A DNA stretch of 64,000 bases, from assembly GCA_030715195.1 (NCBI GenBank), contig JAUYVI010000002.1:124001-188000 (forward strand). Direction: 5' to 3'. Source of the stretch: Dongia sedimenti (GTDB lineage: Bacteria; Pseudomonadota; Alphaproteobacteria; Dongiales; Dongiaceae). The stretch's first letter is position 1, and each line of letters opens with the position of its first letter. Of this stretch, positions 27,177 through 36,627 are shown piece by piece. A program made the position numbers and the translations under genes. The notes under the pieces were generated by a model. It was given only the letters and a program-made list of their open reading frames with translations, had not been told where the DNA came from and did not search any database.

Positions 27177-29213
27177 TCAATGCCCCTGGGCCTGGCCGAG
27201 CGCCTGAAGCACGGCGTCCGCAGTGAGCAATTCCGGCAGCACGATGCCCTCCGGCGCTTTCGGTCCATAGACCACGTTCAGAGGAATGCCATAGCGGTTG
27301 AAATGCCCGAGATAGCGGCTGATCGCCGGGTCGGGCTTGGTCCAGTCCGCCACCATCGGGACGACGGTCGACTGGTTGAGGCCGGTGCTGACCGGCGCGC
27401 GGTCGATCACCAGCGTCTTGTTGGCCTTGCAGGTCAGGCACCAATCGGCGGTGACGTCCACGAATACGGTCTTGCCGGAAGCGACCAGTCCCGGAATGGC
27501 GGCCTGGTCGAAGGCCTGCCAATGCACCGCCTCGCCCTGTGCCTGCTCCGCCGGCGTCGCCCGCAGCCATCCGAGCTGCCCGACCAGGATGAAGCCGAGC
27601 CAGAGCGCGGTCGCCGCCATGCTGACGCCGAGCGCCTTCCGGAGCCAGACCATCCAGCGGCCGGGCCGCGGCAGCATCACCGCGAGATGCGGCACGGCGG
27701 CGACGGCGAGATAAGGCAGCGCCAAGCCGATCGCCATCGCCAGGAAGATGGCGAAGATCTCGGCGGCGCCGCGCGAGAGCGCGAAGCCGATCGCGGTGCC
27801 GACGAAGGGCGCCGAGCACGGCGTCGCGAGAATCGTCGCGAACACGCCGGTCATGAAGGCGCCGAGCATCTTGTGGTTTCGCGCCCGGCGATCGGTCTCC
27901 AGCGCGAGGTCACCGGCCATGGCCGGCAGCGGCACCTCGAACAGGCCCCAGAGATTGGCGGCGAAGATGAGGCAGATCGCGGCCAGGATCGCGAGAAAGA
28001 CCGGCTGCTGGAACTGGATGCCCCAGCCGATCTCATGGCCCGCGAGCTTCAATCCCGCCAGCGCGGCTGCAAGGACCAGGAAGGCGGAGACGATGCCGGC
28101 CGCGGTCGCGAGGAAGCTCGCGCGCACATGCTCGCCTTCGCCGCCGCCATGCTGGAGCACCGAGGTCAGTTTCAGCACCAGCACCGGCAGCACGCAGGGC
28201 ATCACGTTGAGAATGAGCCCGCCCAGCAAGGCGACTCCGAGGATCAGCAACAGCGAAGCCGATGGCGGCGGCGCGGCCGGCGCGGCGGCAGTGCCTGCCA
28301 GCAGCGTGGCCGGGCCGAGGCCCGCCAGCTTGACCGGCGCTTCCAAGCCGCGCTCGCCGTCGGTCAGGGTCAGCGTGAGATCGCCGCCGGCCGCCTGGCT
28401 GCTGTCGGTGGACTGCTCGATCGGCAACGTCAGGGTCGCGCGACGCCCGCCATCGTTCAGCGTGACTTCAGGCTTGCCGAACAGGAGACTGTTCGGTCCC
28501 TCGACGAGCAGGTCCGGTTCGGCGAAGGCCTGGCCGTCGCTGACCGCTTCCACAATGAGCTTGTTGCCGGCATCGATGCGGACATTGGTCAGCTGCAGCC
28601 CACTGCCCTTCCCGTCGCCCGGCACCATCGCCTTGAAGCGGTTGATGAGCGGCGCCTGGTCGCTGGGCAAGGCCGGACCCGCCGGAATATCCAGCGCGAG
28701 ATCGGCGTCATAGGGAATGCAGACCTGCTCGCACACCAGATAGCGGAGATGCGCGCGGAGCTTCACCGCCGCGCCCGGCCGCGCCGGCACGACCGCGAGC
28801 GGGTACACCACCTGCTCCTTGTAGCCATAGGTCTGCAGGCCGAAGAGCTCGAAGCGATGCGGCGTCGGGTAGAGCAAGGTGGCCGAGGCCACGTTCTCCG
28901 AGCCGTCGAACGTGAGCTCCGGCGCGAAGCCGGCATCGCCGGGCGAGCGCCAATAGGTCTTCCAGCCGGATTTCAGCGTGACCGCGAGGCCGGCCGGCAG
29001 GGTCGCGAGGTCGCCGGCACCGGTCACCGCGCTCACCAGCCGGGCGGCGCTCTGCTCGGTGGTCACCGTGTTGCCGGCACCCGATTCGGCACGAGCCATG
29101 CATGTGAGAAAAAGGCCGAGCAACAGCGTGGCCGCGAAAGCACACTTGCGGGTCAAGCTGTTGTGATTACGCCGCTTAATGGGATCCGCCGATCTTGATG
29201 TCGCATTCATCAT
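27177..29213 (-). CDS. DsbD-like thiol:disulfide interchange membrane protein
   Basis: 678-residue protein that would carry electrons from cytoplasmic thioredoxin to periplasmic thiols. Parts in order: a signal peptide (CAFAATLLLGLFLTCMARA), an N-terminal periplasmic domain containing VCEQVCIPYD, an eight-helix membrane domain with the redox cysteines in NVMPCVLPVL and ATPCSAPFVG, and a C-terminal thioredoxin-like domain with DWCLTCK. All cysteine pairs appear intact. The N-terminal domain is of the longer ScsB-like type rather than the enterobacterial DsbD alpha. Starts M-M at 29213/29210. Confidence 0.88.
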   Translation of the reverse strand: MMNATSRSADPIKRRNHNSLTRKCAFAATLLLGLFLTCMARAESGAGNTVTTEQSAARLVSAVTGAGDLATLPAGLAVTLKSGWKTYWRSPGDAGFAPELTFDGSENVASATLLYPTPHRFELFGLQTYGYKEQVVYPLAVVPARPGAAVKLRAHLRYLVCEQVCIPYDADLALDIPAGPALPSDQAPLINRFKAMVPGDGKGSGLQLTNVRIDAGNKLIVEAVSDGQAFAEPDLLVEGPNSLLFGKPEVTLNDGGRRATLTLPIEQSTDSSQAAGGDLTLTLTDGERGLEAPVKLAGLGPATLLAGTAAAPAAPPPSASLLLILGVALLGGLILNVMPCVLPVLVLKLTSVLQHGGGEGEHVRASFLATAAGIVSAFLVLAAALAGLKLAGHEIGWGIQFQQPVFLAILAAICLIFAANLWGLFEVPLPAMAGDLALETDRRARNHKMLGAFMTGVFATILATPCSAPFVGTAIGFALSRGAAEIFAIFLAMAIGLALPYLAVAAVPHLAVMLPRPGRWMVWLRKALGVSMAATALWLGFILVGQLGWLRATPAEQAQGEAVHWQAFDQAAIPGLVASGKTVFVDVTADWCLTCKANKTLVIDRAPVSTGLNQSTVVPMVADWTKPDPAISRYLGHFNRYGIPLNVVYGPKAPEGIVLPELLTADAVLQALGQAQGH

Positions 29214-29309
29214 TTGCCAACTTTCGAGGCGGATTATAGGCTTACCGAAGATTGGTTAAGGTCACGAGTGTGTGGCCCCCCGACCCGGGGCGGCGTTCGA
29301 GAGGAAACT

Positions 29310-29885
29310 ATGGGCAGAACCGTTTCTCATCAAGGCTTTATGACCGGCGAACTGCTGGTCGCGATGCCGCAGATGCGCGACGCCCGGTTCACCCGCTCGG
29401 TCATCTATATCTGTGCCCATACCAGCGACGGCGCCATGGGGCTGGTGGTGAACCGGCTGGTCGGCTCGCTCACCTTCCCCGACCTGTTGCAGCAACTCAA
29501 CATCGACTCCCAGGGCATGGGCGAGCATATCCGGATCCGGAGCGGCGGGCCGGTCGAGACCGGGCGCGGCTTCGTGCTGCACAGCACCGACTATGTCGAT
29601 GACGCGACCCTGAAGGTCGGCGACCTGGTCGGCCTGACCGCCACCATCGACATCCTGAAGGACATCGCCTCGGGCTCCGGGCCGCGGCGCAGCATCCTGG
29701 CGCTGGGCTATGCCGGCTGGGGCCCGGGCCAGCTCGATCAGGAACTGCAGGCCAATGCCTGGCTGACCGTTCCCGCCGACGAGGAGCTGATCTTCGACGA
29801 CGGGCTCAACGACAAGTGGGAGCGCTCGCTCCACAAGATCGGCGTCGACTTCACCTTCCTCACCGCCGACGCCGGCCACGCTTGA
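29310..29885 (+). CDS. yqgE: YqgE/AlgH (UPF0301) family protein
   Basis: 191-residue protein of the YqgE/AlgH family. The hallmarks are GELLVAMPQMRDARFTRSV near the N-terminus, DGAMGLVVNRL, and GYAGWGPGQLDQEL. The role is not known; the family is widespread in Gram-negatives. Its start at 29310 has AGAGGA five bases upstream, and upstream in-frame codons lack a site. It diverges from the DsbD-like gene and converges with the VOC gene. Confidence 0.92.
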   Translation: MGRTVSHQGFMTGELLVAMPQMRDARFTRSVIYICAHTSDGAMGLVVNRLVGSLTFPDLLQQLNIDSQGMGEHIRIRSGGPVETGRGFVLHSTDYVDDATLKVGDLVGLTATIDILKDIASGSGPRRSILALGYAGWGPGQLDQELQANAWLTVPADEELIFDDGLNDKWERSLHKIGVDFTFLTADAGHA

Positions 29886-29892
29886 GGCGCGC

Positions 29893-30333
29893 TCACACGC
29901 GCTTCAGCATCTCCGTATAGCGCCGCTGCATTTCCGCGGGATCGACCGTCTCGATCGAATGCCCGATCAGCCAGTCGTACCCGAAGGGATCACGCACCGC
30001 GCCGGAACGCTCGCCGTAGAAATGATCGGCCGCCGGCCGCACCAGCGTGGCGCCGGCTTCGATCGCGCGTGCGATCAAGGCGTCGCAATCCTCGACATGA
30101 ATGTGGATCGAGACCCGCACATCGGCCGGATCCGGCGCAACAATGCCGTATTCGGGGAACTCGTCGGACAGCATGAGCGTGCTCGGCCCAAAGGCGAGCT
30201 CCACATGGCCGATACGGCCGCTCGGCTCGACCAGGCGGAACTTCTCCGCGACTCCGAACGCGGCCTTGTAGAAGCGGATCGCCGCCTCGGTGTCCTTCAT
30301 CCGGAAATAGGGGAACATTTCGTGGATCTGCAT
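29893..30333 (-). CDS. VOC (glyoxalase/bleomycin resistance-like) superfamily protein
   Basis: 146-residue protein of the VOC fold, PhnB/YdcN-like. N-terminal FRMKDTEAAIRFYKAAFGV and C-terminal VRDPFGYDWLIGHSIE mark the two beta-alpha-beta modules. The metal-ligand positions of true glyoxalase I are not clearly complete, so no reaction is assigned. GGGAGAAG lies before the ATG at 30333. It lies 64 bases downstream of an AraC gene on the same strand, an arrangement often found with VOC genes. Confidence 0.83.
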   Translation of the reverse strand: MQIHEMFPYFRMKDTEAAIRFYKAAFGVAEKFRLVEPSGRIGHVELAFGPSTLMLSDEFPEYGIVAPDPADVRVSIHIHVEDCDALIARAIEAGATLVRPAADHFYGERSGAVRDPFGYDWLIGHSIETVDPAEMQRRYTEMLKRV

Positions 30334-30397
30334 GGCTCTTCTCCCAGCTTGAGAAGGACACTCTGCGCGGCGGCGGTGTCCGCGTATTGAACGAAAT

Positions 30398-31243
30398 TTA
30401 CCGGCCGCACTTCTCCGGGACGTGGCGGCCGATCCCGCCCATCTCCCGATAGCGGCCGGGGGAGATGCCGGAGAAGGCGCGGAAATCACGGTTGAAATGC
30501 GCCTGGTCGGCATAGCCCGCATCCTGGGCCACCTCCGCCCAAGCCGTTTCAGGCCATCGCTCGAGCCGACGCAACACCCGACCGAAGCGGACCAGCCGCG
30601 CGTAGCGCTTCGGGGTGAGCCCCACCGCTTCGGCAAATCGCGCGATGAAATGACGATGGCTGACATCCAGCGCCGCGGCCACCTGCCCCACGCCACGCTG
30701 ACGCCCGAGCATGACGGCCGATTGGACGATGGCCGGATCGATGCCACGGATGCGCGGCAGGCGTTTCATCAGCGCGCGCTCGAGAATGGTCAGGCGCCGC
30801 TCCAGGCCCATCGCTTCGCCGAGTTCCATACGAAGACGCTCGGCGTCGCCGCCCCAGAAAGCCTCGAGGGGCGTATGGCAACCCGCGAAACGGCCGGTCG
30901 GCGCGCCGAGGAAGACGCCGGCGGCACCGGGGCGAAACACTGCGCCGACGGACGGCGCCGGATCGCTGCCGTCCTTGAGATAGGCGGCATCGCGCACCCC
31001 GCCGACCACGGCGTGGGCGACGAAATCCCCGACCGTGTCCGCATCGTCCGCGAACAGCCGCAGCGGCTTGCCGCCCAGGCGGATCACCAGGTGCGCCGAC
31101 ACAGCCGGCAACATGCGCTCGCACGGCGTCGATGGCGCCAGGGCGTCGGGCGACGCCGCCCAGATGCGTTCCACGAAGGGCTGCAGGATCGGATGCGGCG
31201 CACGGCTGATCTGAATGGCTTTGTCTCCACGCGAAGCCGTCAT
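30398..31243 (-). CDS. AraC-family transcriptional regulator
   Basis: 281-residue protein. The C-terminal third (about 185-275) has two helix-turn-helix units: VGQVAAALDVSHRHFIARFAE and WAEVAQDAGYADQAHFNRDF, followed by SGISPGRYRE, the AraC signature. The N-terminal part (LVIRLGGKPLRLF) resembles the DUF6597-like ligand domain. It is divergent from the SIS-amidase operon and upstream of the VOC gene, so it likely regulates one or both. The upstream open frame that continues beyond 31243 has no start support. Confidence 0.85.
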   Translation of the reverse strand: MTASRGDKAIQISRAPHPILQPFVERIWAASPDALAPSTPCERMLPAVSAHLVIRLGGKPLRLFADDADTVGDFVAHAVVGGVRDAAYLKDGSDPAPSVGAVFRPGAAGVFLGAPTGRFAGCHTPLEAFWGGDAERLRMELGEAMGLERRLTILERALMKRLPRIRGIDPAIVQSAVMLGRQRGVGQVAAALDVSHRHFIARFAEAVGLTPKRYARLVRFGRVLRRLERWPETAWAEVAQDAGYADQAHFNRDFRAFSGISPGRYREMGGIGRHVPEKCGR

Positions 31244-31363
31244 GTCCAGGCTTGACCCGGTCCTCTCTCTCCGGTGCATTCTCTGCCTGGAGAAGCGCGG
31301 TGTCCACGGACGCGAATGTCCGCATTCGCGGACGGGGCCCGCGCACGACGCGATGGGGTGAAA

Positions 31364-31924
31364 ATGTCGAAAGTCTCGGAATCCTTCGCCAACGCCGTCG
31401 CGGAGCTCGGCCGCGTCGCCGCGCGCATCGACGACGCGCAAGTCGAGGCCTTCATGGCGGCGATCGCGCGGGCGCCGCGGATCTTCGTGGTCGGCGCCGG
31501 ACGCGAGGGGTTGTCGGCCAAGGCCTTCGCCATGCGGCTCACCCATCTCGGCAAGCCGACCCATTGGATCTGGGACGACACCACGCCCGGCATCGCCGAC
31601 GGCGACCTGGTGATCGTCGTGTCCGGCGGCGGCTCGATCGGCCATATCGACTATGTCTTCGACCGCGCGGCGGAGGCCGGCGGCGAGATCGTGGTGGTGA
31701 CCGGCGATCCCGCGGGCATCACGCCGAAAAAAGCGAAACTCGTCCTGTTCCTGCCGGCCGCCGTCTACAAGGGCAAGGCCGAGGTCGTGCCCTCCTCCCA
31801 GCCGATGGGCAATCTGTTCGAGCAGGCGCTGTTCATCCTGTTCGACCAGATCGCGGTGGCCCTGGCGGCGCGGATGGGCATATCCAAAGCGGCCATGGAA
31901 GCGCGCCACCGCAACGTCGAATAA
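31364..31924 (+). CDS. SIS-domain sugar-phosphate isomerase (HxlB-like)
   Basis: 186-residue SIS-domain protein. The N-terminal half has IFVVGAGREGLSAKAFAMRLTHLG and VIVVSGGGSIGH, the sugar-phosphate-binding loops; C-terminal PMGNLFEQALFILFDQ matches 6-phospho-3-hexuloisomerase. In methylotrophs this acts with HxlA in the ribulose monophosphate pathway, but no hxlA is in the window. Solitary HxlB-like genes have unknown substrates. GGGGTG precedes the ATG. It starts the operon with two amidase genes. Confidence 0.78.
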   Translation: MSKVSESFANAVAELGRVAARIDDAQVEAFMAAIARAPRIFVVGAGREGLSAKAFAMRLTHLGKPTHWIWDDTTPGIADGDLVIVVSGGGSIGHIDYVFDRAAEAGGEIVVVTGDPAGITPKKAKLVLFLPAAVYKGKAEVVPSSQPMGNLFEQALFILFDQIAVALAARMGISKAAMEARHRNVE

Positions 31925-31950
31925 CAACAACCCGACAGGGATTCCCATCC

Positions 31951-33399
31951 ATGAAGATCGCAGAATATGCCGGCCATGATGCCACCGGGCTCGCCGAACT
32001 CGTCGCCCAGAAGCAGGTCACGCCGAAAGAGCTGGCGCAGACCGCGGCGCAGGCGATCGCCGCCGCCAATCCCAAAGTCAATGCGGTGGTCGAGCTCTAT
32101 CAAGACCGGATCGAGGGGCTGGACGAGAAGAGTCTGCCCGACGGACCTTTCAAGGGGGTGCCGTTCCTGATCAAGGATATCGGCCAGCATCTCGACGGGC
32201 GGAAGTTCGAATGCGGCAGCCGCTTGATGCAAGGCTTCGTGGTCGAGGGCGACAGCCATGTCGGCAAGCTGTTCAAGCAAGCGGGCTTGAACATCATCGG
32301 CCGCTCCAACGCGCCGGAATACTCGGTCGCGGGCACCACGGAGAACGCGCTCTACGGCAACACCTCGACGCCCTGGCGCGAGGGCTATTGCGCGGGCGGC
32401 TCCACCGGCGGCGGGGCCGCCGCCGTCGCCTCGGGCATGGTGCCGATGGCGCATGGCTCGGATATCGGCGGCTCGATCCGCATCCCGGCGAGCTTCTGCG
32501 GCGGCGTTGGGCTGAAGCCCTCGCGCGGCCGCGTCTCGGCCGGGCCGCGCGTCGAGGAAGGCGGCTGGGGGCTCGCCATGAATCTCGGGCAGACCAAGAC
32601 CATCCGCGACACCGCCGCCTTACTCGACGCGATGGCGAAGCCGCAGGTCGGCGATCCGTTCTGGATCCCGAAGCCCGAAGAGAGCTACCTCTCGCTCATC
32701 AAGCGGCAGCCGGGGAAGCTGAAGATCGCCTGGTCAGTGGATCCGGTGATGGACGCTCCGGTCGACAAGGAGGTCGCCGCGGCGGTCGAGCGCACCGCGA
32801 AGCTGCTGCAATCGCACGGCCACGAGGTCTGGGAAGAGGCGCCGGAGTTCGACGGCGAGGAAGCCAGCCGCAAGATGCTGGACGTCTGGTTCTTCGGCTT
32901 CGCCGAGAACCTCGATGCGGTCGGCGCCAAGCTCGGCCGCAAGGTCGGGCCGGACACGCTGGAGCCGATCACGCTCAAGATCTACGAGCATTCCAAGGGC
33001 ATCACGCCCAAGCGCTTCCTGGAGAGCCACGCCGCGATCAACACGCTGCGGCGCAAGCTGGGAAAGCTGATGGCGAAATGCGACGTCTGGATCTCGCCCA
33101 CCACGGCGCAGGTCGCCGAGCCGAACGGGCTCTACAACCTGGGCCGCGAGGGCGTGTCGGCGGAGGAATACATCGTGACGGCCGACCGGCCGCTGCAATT
33201 CACCTTCCAGCACAATGTCATGGGGACGCCGGCGATCTCGCTGCCGCTGGCACTGCACAGCAACGGCCTCCCCATCGGCGTGCAGCTCGGCGCCAACCCG
33301 GCGCAGGAGCACATCCTGCTGCAGCTCGCCGCCTTGCTGGAGCAGGAGATGCCGTGGAAAGACCGGGTGCCGCCGCTCCACGTGACGCGCGGGGTCTGA
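31951..33399 (+). CDS. Amidase-signature hydrolase (copy 1)
   Basis: 482-residue enzyme of the amidase-signature family, with a Ser-cisSer-Lys triad: K75 (PFLIKDIG), S151 (AGGSTGGGAA) and S175 (IGGSIRIPA). The N-terminal run DATGLAELV and the overall order resemble 6-aminohexanoate cyclic dimer hydrolase (NylA-like) and related amidases. The substrate is probably a linear or cyclic amide. It follows the SIS gene by 26 bases. It is roughly 70 percent identical to the next gene in the first 90 residues by hand count. Confidence 0.9.
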   Translation: MKIAEYAGHDATGLAELVAQKQVTPKELAQTAAQAIAAANPKVNAVVELYQDRIEGLDEKSLPDGPFKGVPFLIKDIGQHLDGRKFECGSRLMQGFVVEGDSHVGKLFKQAGLNIIGRSNAPEYSVAGTTENALYGNTSTPWREGYCAGGSTGGGAAAVASGMVPMAHGSDIGGSIRIPASFCGGVGLKPSRGRVSAGPRVEEGGWGLAMNLGQTKTIRDTAALLDAMAKPQVGDPFWIPKPEESYLSLIKRQPGKLKIAWSVDPVMDAPVDKEVAAAVERTAKLLQSHGHEVWEEAPEFDGEEASRKMLDVWFFGFAENLDAVGAKLGRKVGPDTLEPITLKIYEHSKGITPKRFLESHAAINTLRRKLGKLMAKCDVWISPTTAQVAEPNGLYNLGREGVSAEEYIVTADRPLQFTFQHNVMGTPAISLPLALHSNGLPIGVQLGANPAQEHILLQLAALLEQEMPWKDRVPPLHVTRGV

Positions 33400-33406
33400 G
33401 GTCGGC

Positions 33407-34855
33407 ATGAAGATCTCGGAATACACCGCCTATGACGCGACCGGCCTCACGGAACTGGTCGCAAAGCGCGAAGTGACGCCGACCGAGCTCGCGCGCTGTG
33501 CGGCGGAGGCGATCGCCGCGCGCAATCCCAAGGTCAACGCGGTGGTCGAGCTCTATGCCGATCGCATTGAAAAGCTCGACGAGACGACCCTCGGGAACGG
33601 TCCCTTCCGCGGCGTGCCGTTCCTGATCAAGGATATCGGCGGGCATCTCGACGGGCGCAGGATCGAGTTCGGCAGCCGGCTCTGCGCAGGGCTCACCACC
33701 ACCGACGGAGACACCCATGTCGGCCGGCTGTTCAAGGCGGCGGGGCTCAACATCATCGGCCGCTCCAACGCGCCGGAATATTCCATGTCCGGCACCACCG
33801 AGAACGCGCTCTACGGCAACACCTCGACACCCTGGCGCGAAGGTTACAGCGCGGGTGGCTCGACGGGTGGCGGCGCGGCGGCGGTCGCCGCCGGCATGGT
33901 GCCGATGGCCCATGGCTCGGACATCGCCGGCTCGATCCGCATTCCGGCTGCCTTATGCGGCGGGGTCGGGTTGAAGCCCTCGCGCGGCCGCGTCTCGATC
34001 GGACCGAAGATCGACGAAGGCGGCTGGGGCCTGGCCGCGAATTTCGCGCAGACCAAGTCGATCCGCGACACCGCCGCTTTGCTCGACTGCATGGCGGTGC
34101 CGCAACCGGGCGATCCCTTCGTCATTCCGAAACCGGCGGAGTCTTATGCGAGCCTGATCCGGCAAGAGCCGCCGAAGCTCAAGATCGGCTGGTCCACGAA
34201 GCCACTGAACGACCGGCCGGTCGATCCGGAGATCGCGGCAGCGGTGGAACGCACGGCCAAGCTGCTGGCGTCACTCGGCCACGAAGTCGAAGAGGATCAC
34301 CCGGACTATGACGGCGAGGACGCGGCGCAGCGCATGCTCGACGTCTGGTTCTTCGATTTCCCGAAGCGCATCGACTCCTACGCCGCACAGACCGGCCGCA
34401 AGCCCGGCCCGGGCACGCTGGAGCCGGTAACCCTCGCGATCTACGAATATGCGAAGACCATCAGCACGCCGCAGTTCCTGACCGCGCATGGCGCATTGAA
34501 CACGATGCGCCGCAAGCTCGGGCCGTATTTCCAGCGGCATGATTTGTGGCTGTCACCGACCACGGCGGCAGTCGCCGAGCCCTGGGGCCGGTACAATCTC
34601 GGCCGCACCGATCTCTCGCCGCAAGCGTACATGGCGCACATCTTCCGCCAGATCCAATTCTGCTTCCCGCACAACGTCATGGGCACGCCGGCGATCTCCT
34701 TGCCGGTGGCGATGCACAGCAGCGGCTTGCCCATCGGGGTGCAGTTGGGTGCACGGCCGGCGGAGGAGCATCTGCTGCTGCAGGTGGCGGCGGTGTTGGA
34801 GAGGGAGTGTGGGTGGGGGGAGAAGGTGGTGCCGATGGCGGTGCGCGCCGTCTAA
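33407..34855 (+). CDS. Amidase-signature hydrolase (copy 2, tandem paralogue)
   Basis: Also 482 residues, 7 bases after copy 1, and clearly a duplicate: 10 of 10 residues identical in PKVNAVVELY, and the triad is K75, S152 and S176. The one-residue shift reflects a small indel. It differs at positions lining the entry (for example EYSMSG for EYSVAG, CGSRLM for FGSRLC), which suggests a changed substrate. Its stop codon overlaps the stop of the converging low-GC nuclease gene by three bases (34852-34854), so a boundary of the islet is here. Confidence 0.9.
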   Translation: MKISEYTAYDATGLTELVAKREVTPTELARCAAEAIAARNPKVNAVVELYADRIEKLDETTLGNGPFRGVPFLIKDIGGHLDGRRIEFGSRLCAGLTTTDGDTHVGRLFKAAGLNIIGRSNAPEYSMSGTTENALYGNTSTPWREGYSAGGSTGGGAAAVAAGMVPMAHGSDIAGSIRIPAALCGGVGLKPSRGRVSIGPKIDEGGWGLAANFAQTKSIRDTAALLDCMAVPQPGDPFVIPKPAESYASLIRQEPPKLKIGWSTKPLNDRPVDPEIAAAVERTAKLLASLGHEVEEDHPDYDGEDAAQRMLDVWFFDFPKRIDSYAAQTGRKPGPGTLEPVTLAIYEYAKTISTPQFLTAHGALNTMRRKLGPYFQRHDLWLSPTTAAVAEPWGRYNLGRTDLSPQAYMAHIFRQIQFCFPHNVMGTPAISLPVAMHSSGLPIGVQLGARPAEEHLLLQVAAVLERECGWGEKVVPMAVRAV

Positions 34856-36627
34856 TTCCTCTTCACCGCGTCCTTTGCTTTCTCGGGTGAGAGTTTCTCC
34901 ACGAGAGCCTCAGCTAAAGCATCGATCGGTTGACGCCTATGGGCAAGAAAGAAACCTGTTTTGCTTTCACATATCGCCGCCGAAACAGCATACTTGATCT
35001 CGGTAAGAAGGGCATCCGGGAAAGGCTTCCCTTGCGATTTGAATACAGCTTCCATCCGAGATGACCATTTCGACCTCGACTTCCTAAAAGCATCTGCACC
35101 CAGATCGACGCCGTATTGCCTCCTAATGACTTCAGCGTAGAGCCTTGGATCGACCAAATCCTCGAACTCGGATTCCTTGAGATCAGGAGTGACGGTCATC
35201 GTAACGTCCCGAATCTGCAGGAGCTTTGCTTCCGTGGCCTTCTTTACAGCTTCCCGCCCTGCTGCGTCATCGTCCAAGAGCACGTGATGTCGACAAATCG
35301 TGTTGTCCAACTGGCCGAGCCGATATCTGAGGTTGCTGCAGCCCCCCATGCTCTCCGCGTTTAACCTGCCATTCTGAAGCATAGGAGCAATTGCGGGCAT
35401 CAAAGAGAGAATATGCAAGATAGATGCGCGGTCGTCTTCACCCTCGACCACAAGCATTACCTCGGTGTTGCTCAAGTTGTCCGCAGTCTGAACTCCCAAG
35501 ATCTGTCGAATCTCGGCAATATTCTTCGCTTGGGTCGCCTTATTTTTCGCAACGACGATATTCGAATTGATCGCGTCTCTATTCACAAGAATTGGACAAT
35601 GAGTCGTAATGATGACTTGGCTACGCTGCGATATCTCAAGCAGCACTCGCCGGATTTCGTGAATCGCTCCAGGATGGAGATGAGATTCCGGCTCTTCTAT
35701 AGCCAGCATATTACTTTCAGTCTGCTGTTCACCATTCCTGGAATGCCGCATCATCGCAAGGGCGATTAAACTCTTGATTCCGTCGCCCTTCTCCTGGAGC
35801 GATGTTCGAACGCCGTCGTCGACGAAGATCTCACACGAGCGACGAATTGCTCGACTGATATTCTCTTCGTCAAACCTAATTTCAATCTCCCTGACCGAAG
35901 GGATGAACTGTGCGATCGTTCTCTGAATGTTAGCCGCGAGAGCACTAACGACACCTTGTTGAAGTTTCTCAATCTGCTCTACCGCCTTCTTGAAGCGGTC
36001 TTCTTCTTTCTTTTGTAGACTTGAAAGCTCCCTGGCGACCATTTCTTCGACAATTTCATAGGTTAGACCCGCGGGACGGATCGCCGGAATATATGTCGAC
36101 TCAAATAGCTTCCCAATGAAGGCCGCAATTTCTCGAGCCTTTTGAGAAAGCGGCCCTTGTCCGCGGCCTTGTTTCGCAATCGCGAATTTTAATTCTTCTC
36201 TTCCGAGGCTGATCTGCACTGGCAACAACCCATTCAGGTTGTGTCCTATTTCTTCTTTGAAATGCGCCGTCTCTGCTTCAGTCAATCTAAACTCAACGGT
36301 AAATACCGATAGTCCCTTTGGTTTCGCCTCCTGCAAAGAAACTGGAAAATCGCGCAGCCATTCATACTCAAGAGACCGAGTCGTACCAATTCGGCGTCGA
36401 GCGGGATTGCGCCTAAGTTGCTGTCTCTGGAAGTACCGTCGCACATCATCTAAAGAGGCGACAGAAAGGTTGTCTAAGATTGCGAGTACAAGCCCAATAG
36501 CAGAGAGGAAGTTCGACTTCCCCTCATTGTTCTGGCCGATCAGAACGGTAAGGTTGTCCGAAATATTGAGCTTTCTTGCTTGAACAATGCTTCTGTAGTT
36601 TTGGACTGAGAAGCTAACAATTCTCAC
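34852..36627 (-). CDS. OLD-family ATPase-nuclease (AAA + TOPRIM) in a low-GC islet
   Basis: 591-residue OLD-family protein. N-terminal ABC-type ATPase: Walker A GQNNEGKSNF (31-40), signature-like QEKGDGIKSLIALAM, Walker B LAIEEPESHLHP and a switch ITTHCPIL. C-terminal TOPRIM nuclease: EGEDDRAS and HHVLLDDDAAGRE. OLD nucleases occur in phage P2 (Old) and in defence systems such as Gabija, but no GajB-like helicase is next to it. Lines I counted by hand are about 48-57 percent G+C, against about two thirds around it, and rarer codons (ATA, TTA, AGA) are common. Likely horizontally acquired. GTG start with GGGGGAG upstream. Confidence 0.87.
   Translation of the reverse strand: MRIVSFSVQNYRSIVQARKLNISDNLTVLIGQNNEGKSNFLSAIGLVLAILDNLSVASLDDVRRYFQRQQLRRNPARRRIGTTRSLEYEWLRDFPVSLQEAKPKGLSVFTVEFRLTEAETAHFKEEIGHNLNGLLPVQISLGREELKFAIAKQGRGQGPLSQKAREIAAFIGKLFESTYIPAIRPAGLTYEIVEEMVARELSSLQKKEEDRFKKAVEQIEKLQQGVVSALAANIQRTIAQFIPSVREIEIRFDEENISRAIRRSCEIFVDDGVRTSLQEKGDGIKSLIALAMMRHSRNGEQQTESNMLAIEEPESHLHPGAIHEIRRVLLEISQRSQVIITTHCPILVNRDAINSNIVVAKNKATQAKNIAEIRQILGVQTADNLSNTEVMLVVEGEDDRASILHILSLMPAIAPMLQNGRLNAESMGGCSNLRYRLGQLDNTICRHHVLLDDDAAGREAVKKATEAKLLQIRDVTMTVTPDLKESEFEDLVDPRLYAEVIRRQYGVDLGADAFRKSRSKWSSRMEAVFKSQGKPFPDALLTEIKYAVSAAICESKTGFFLAHRRQPIDALAEALVEKLSPEKAKDAVKRN

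Noticed and set aside
34852-36627. Complete Gabija anti-phage system
   Set aside because: Only the OLD-type protein is present. No UvrD/GajB-like helicase lies on either side, so the system cannot be called Gabija.
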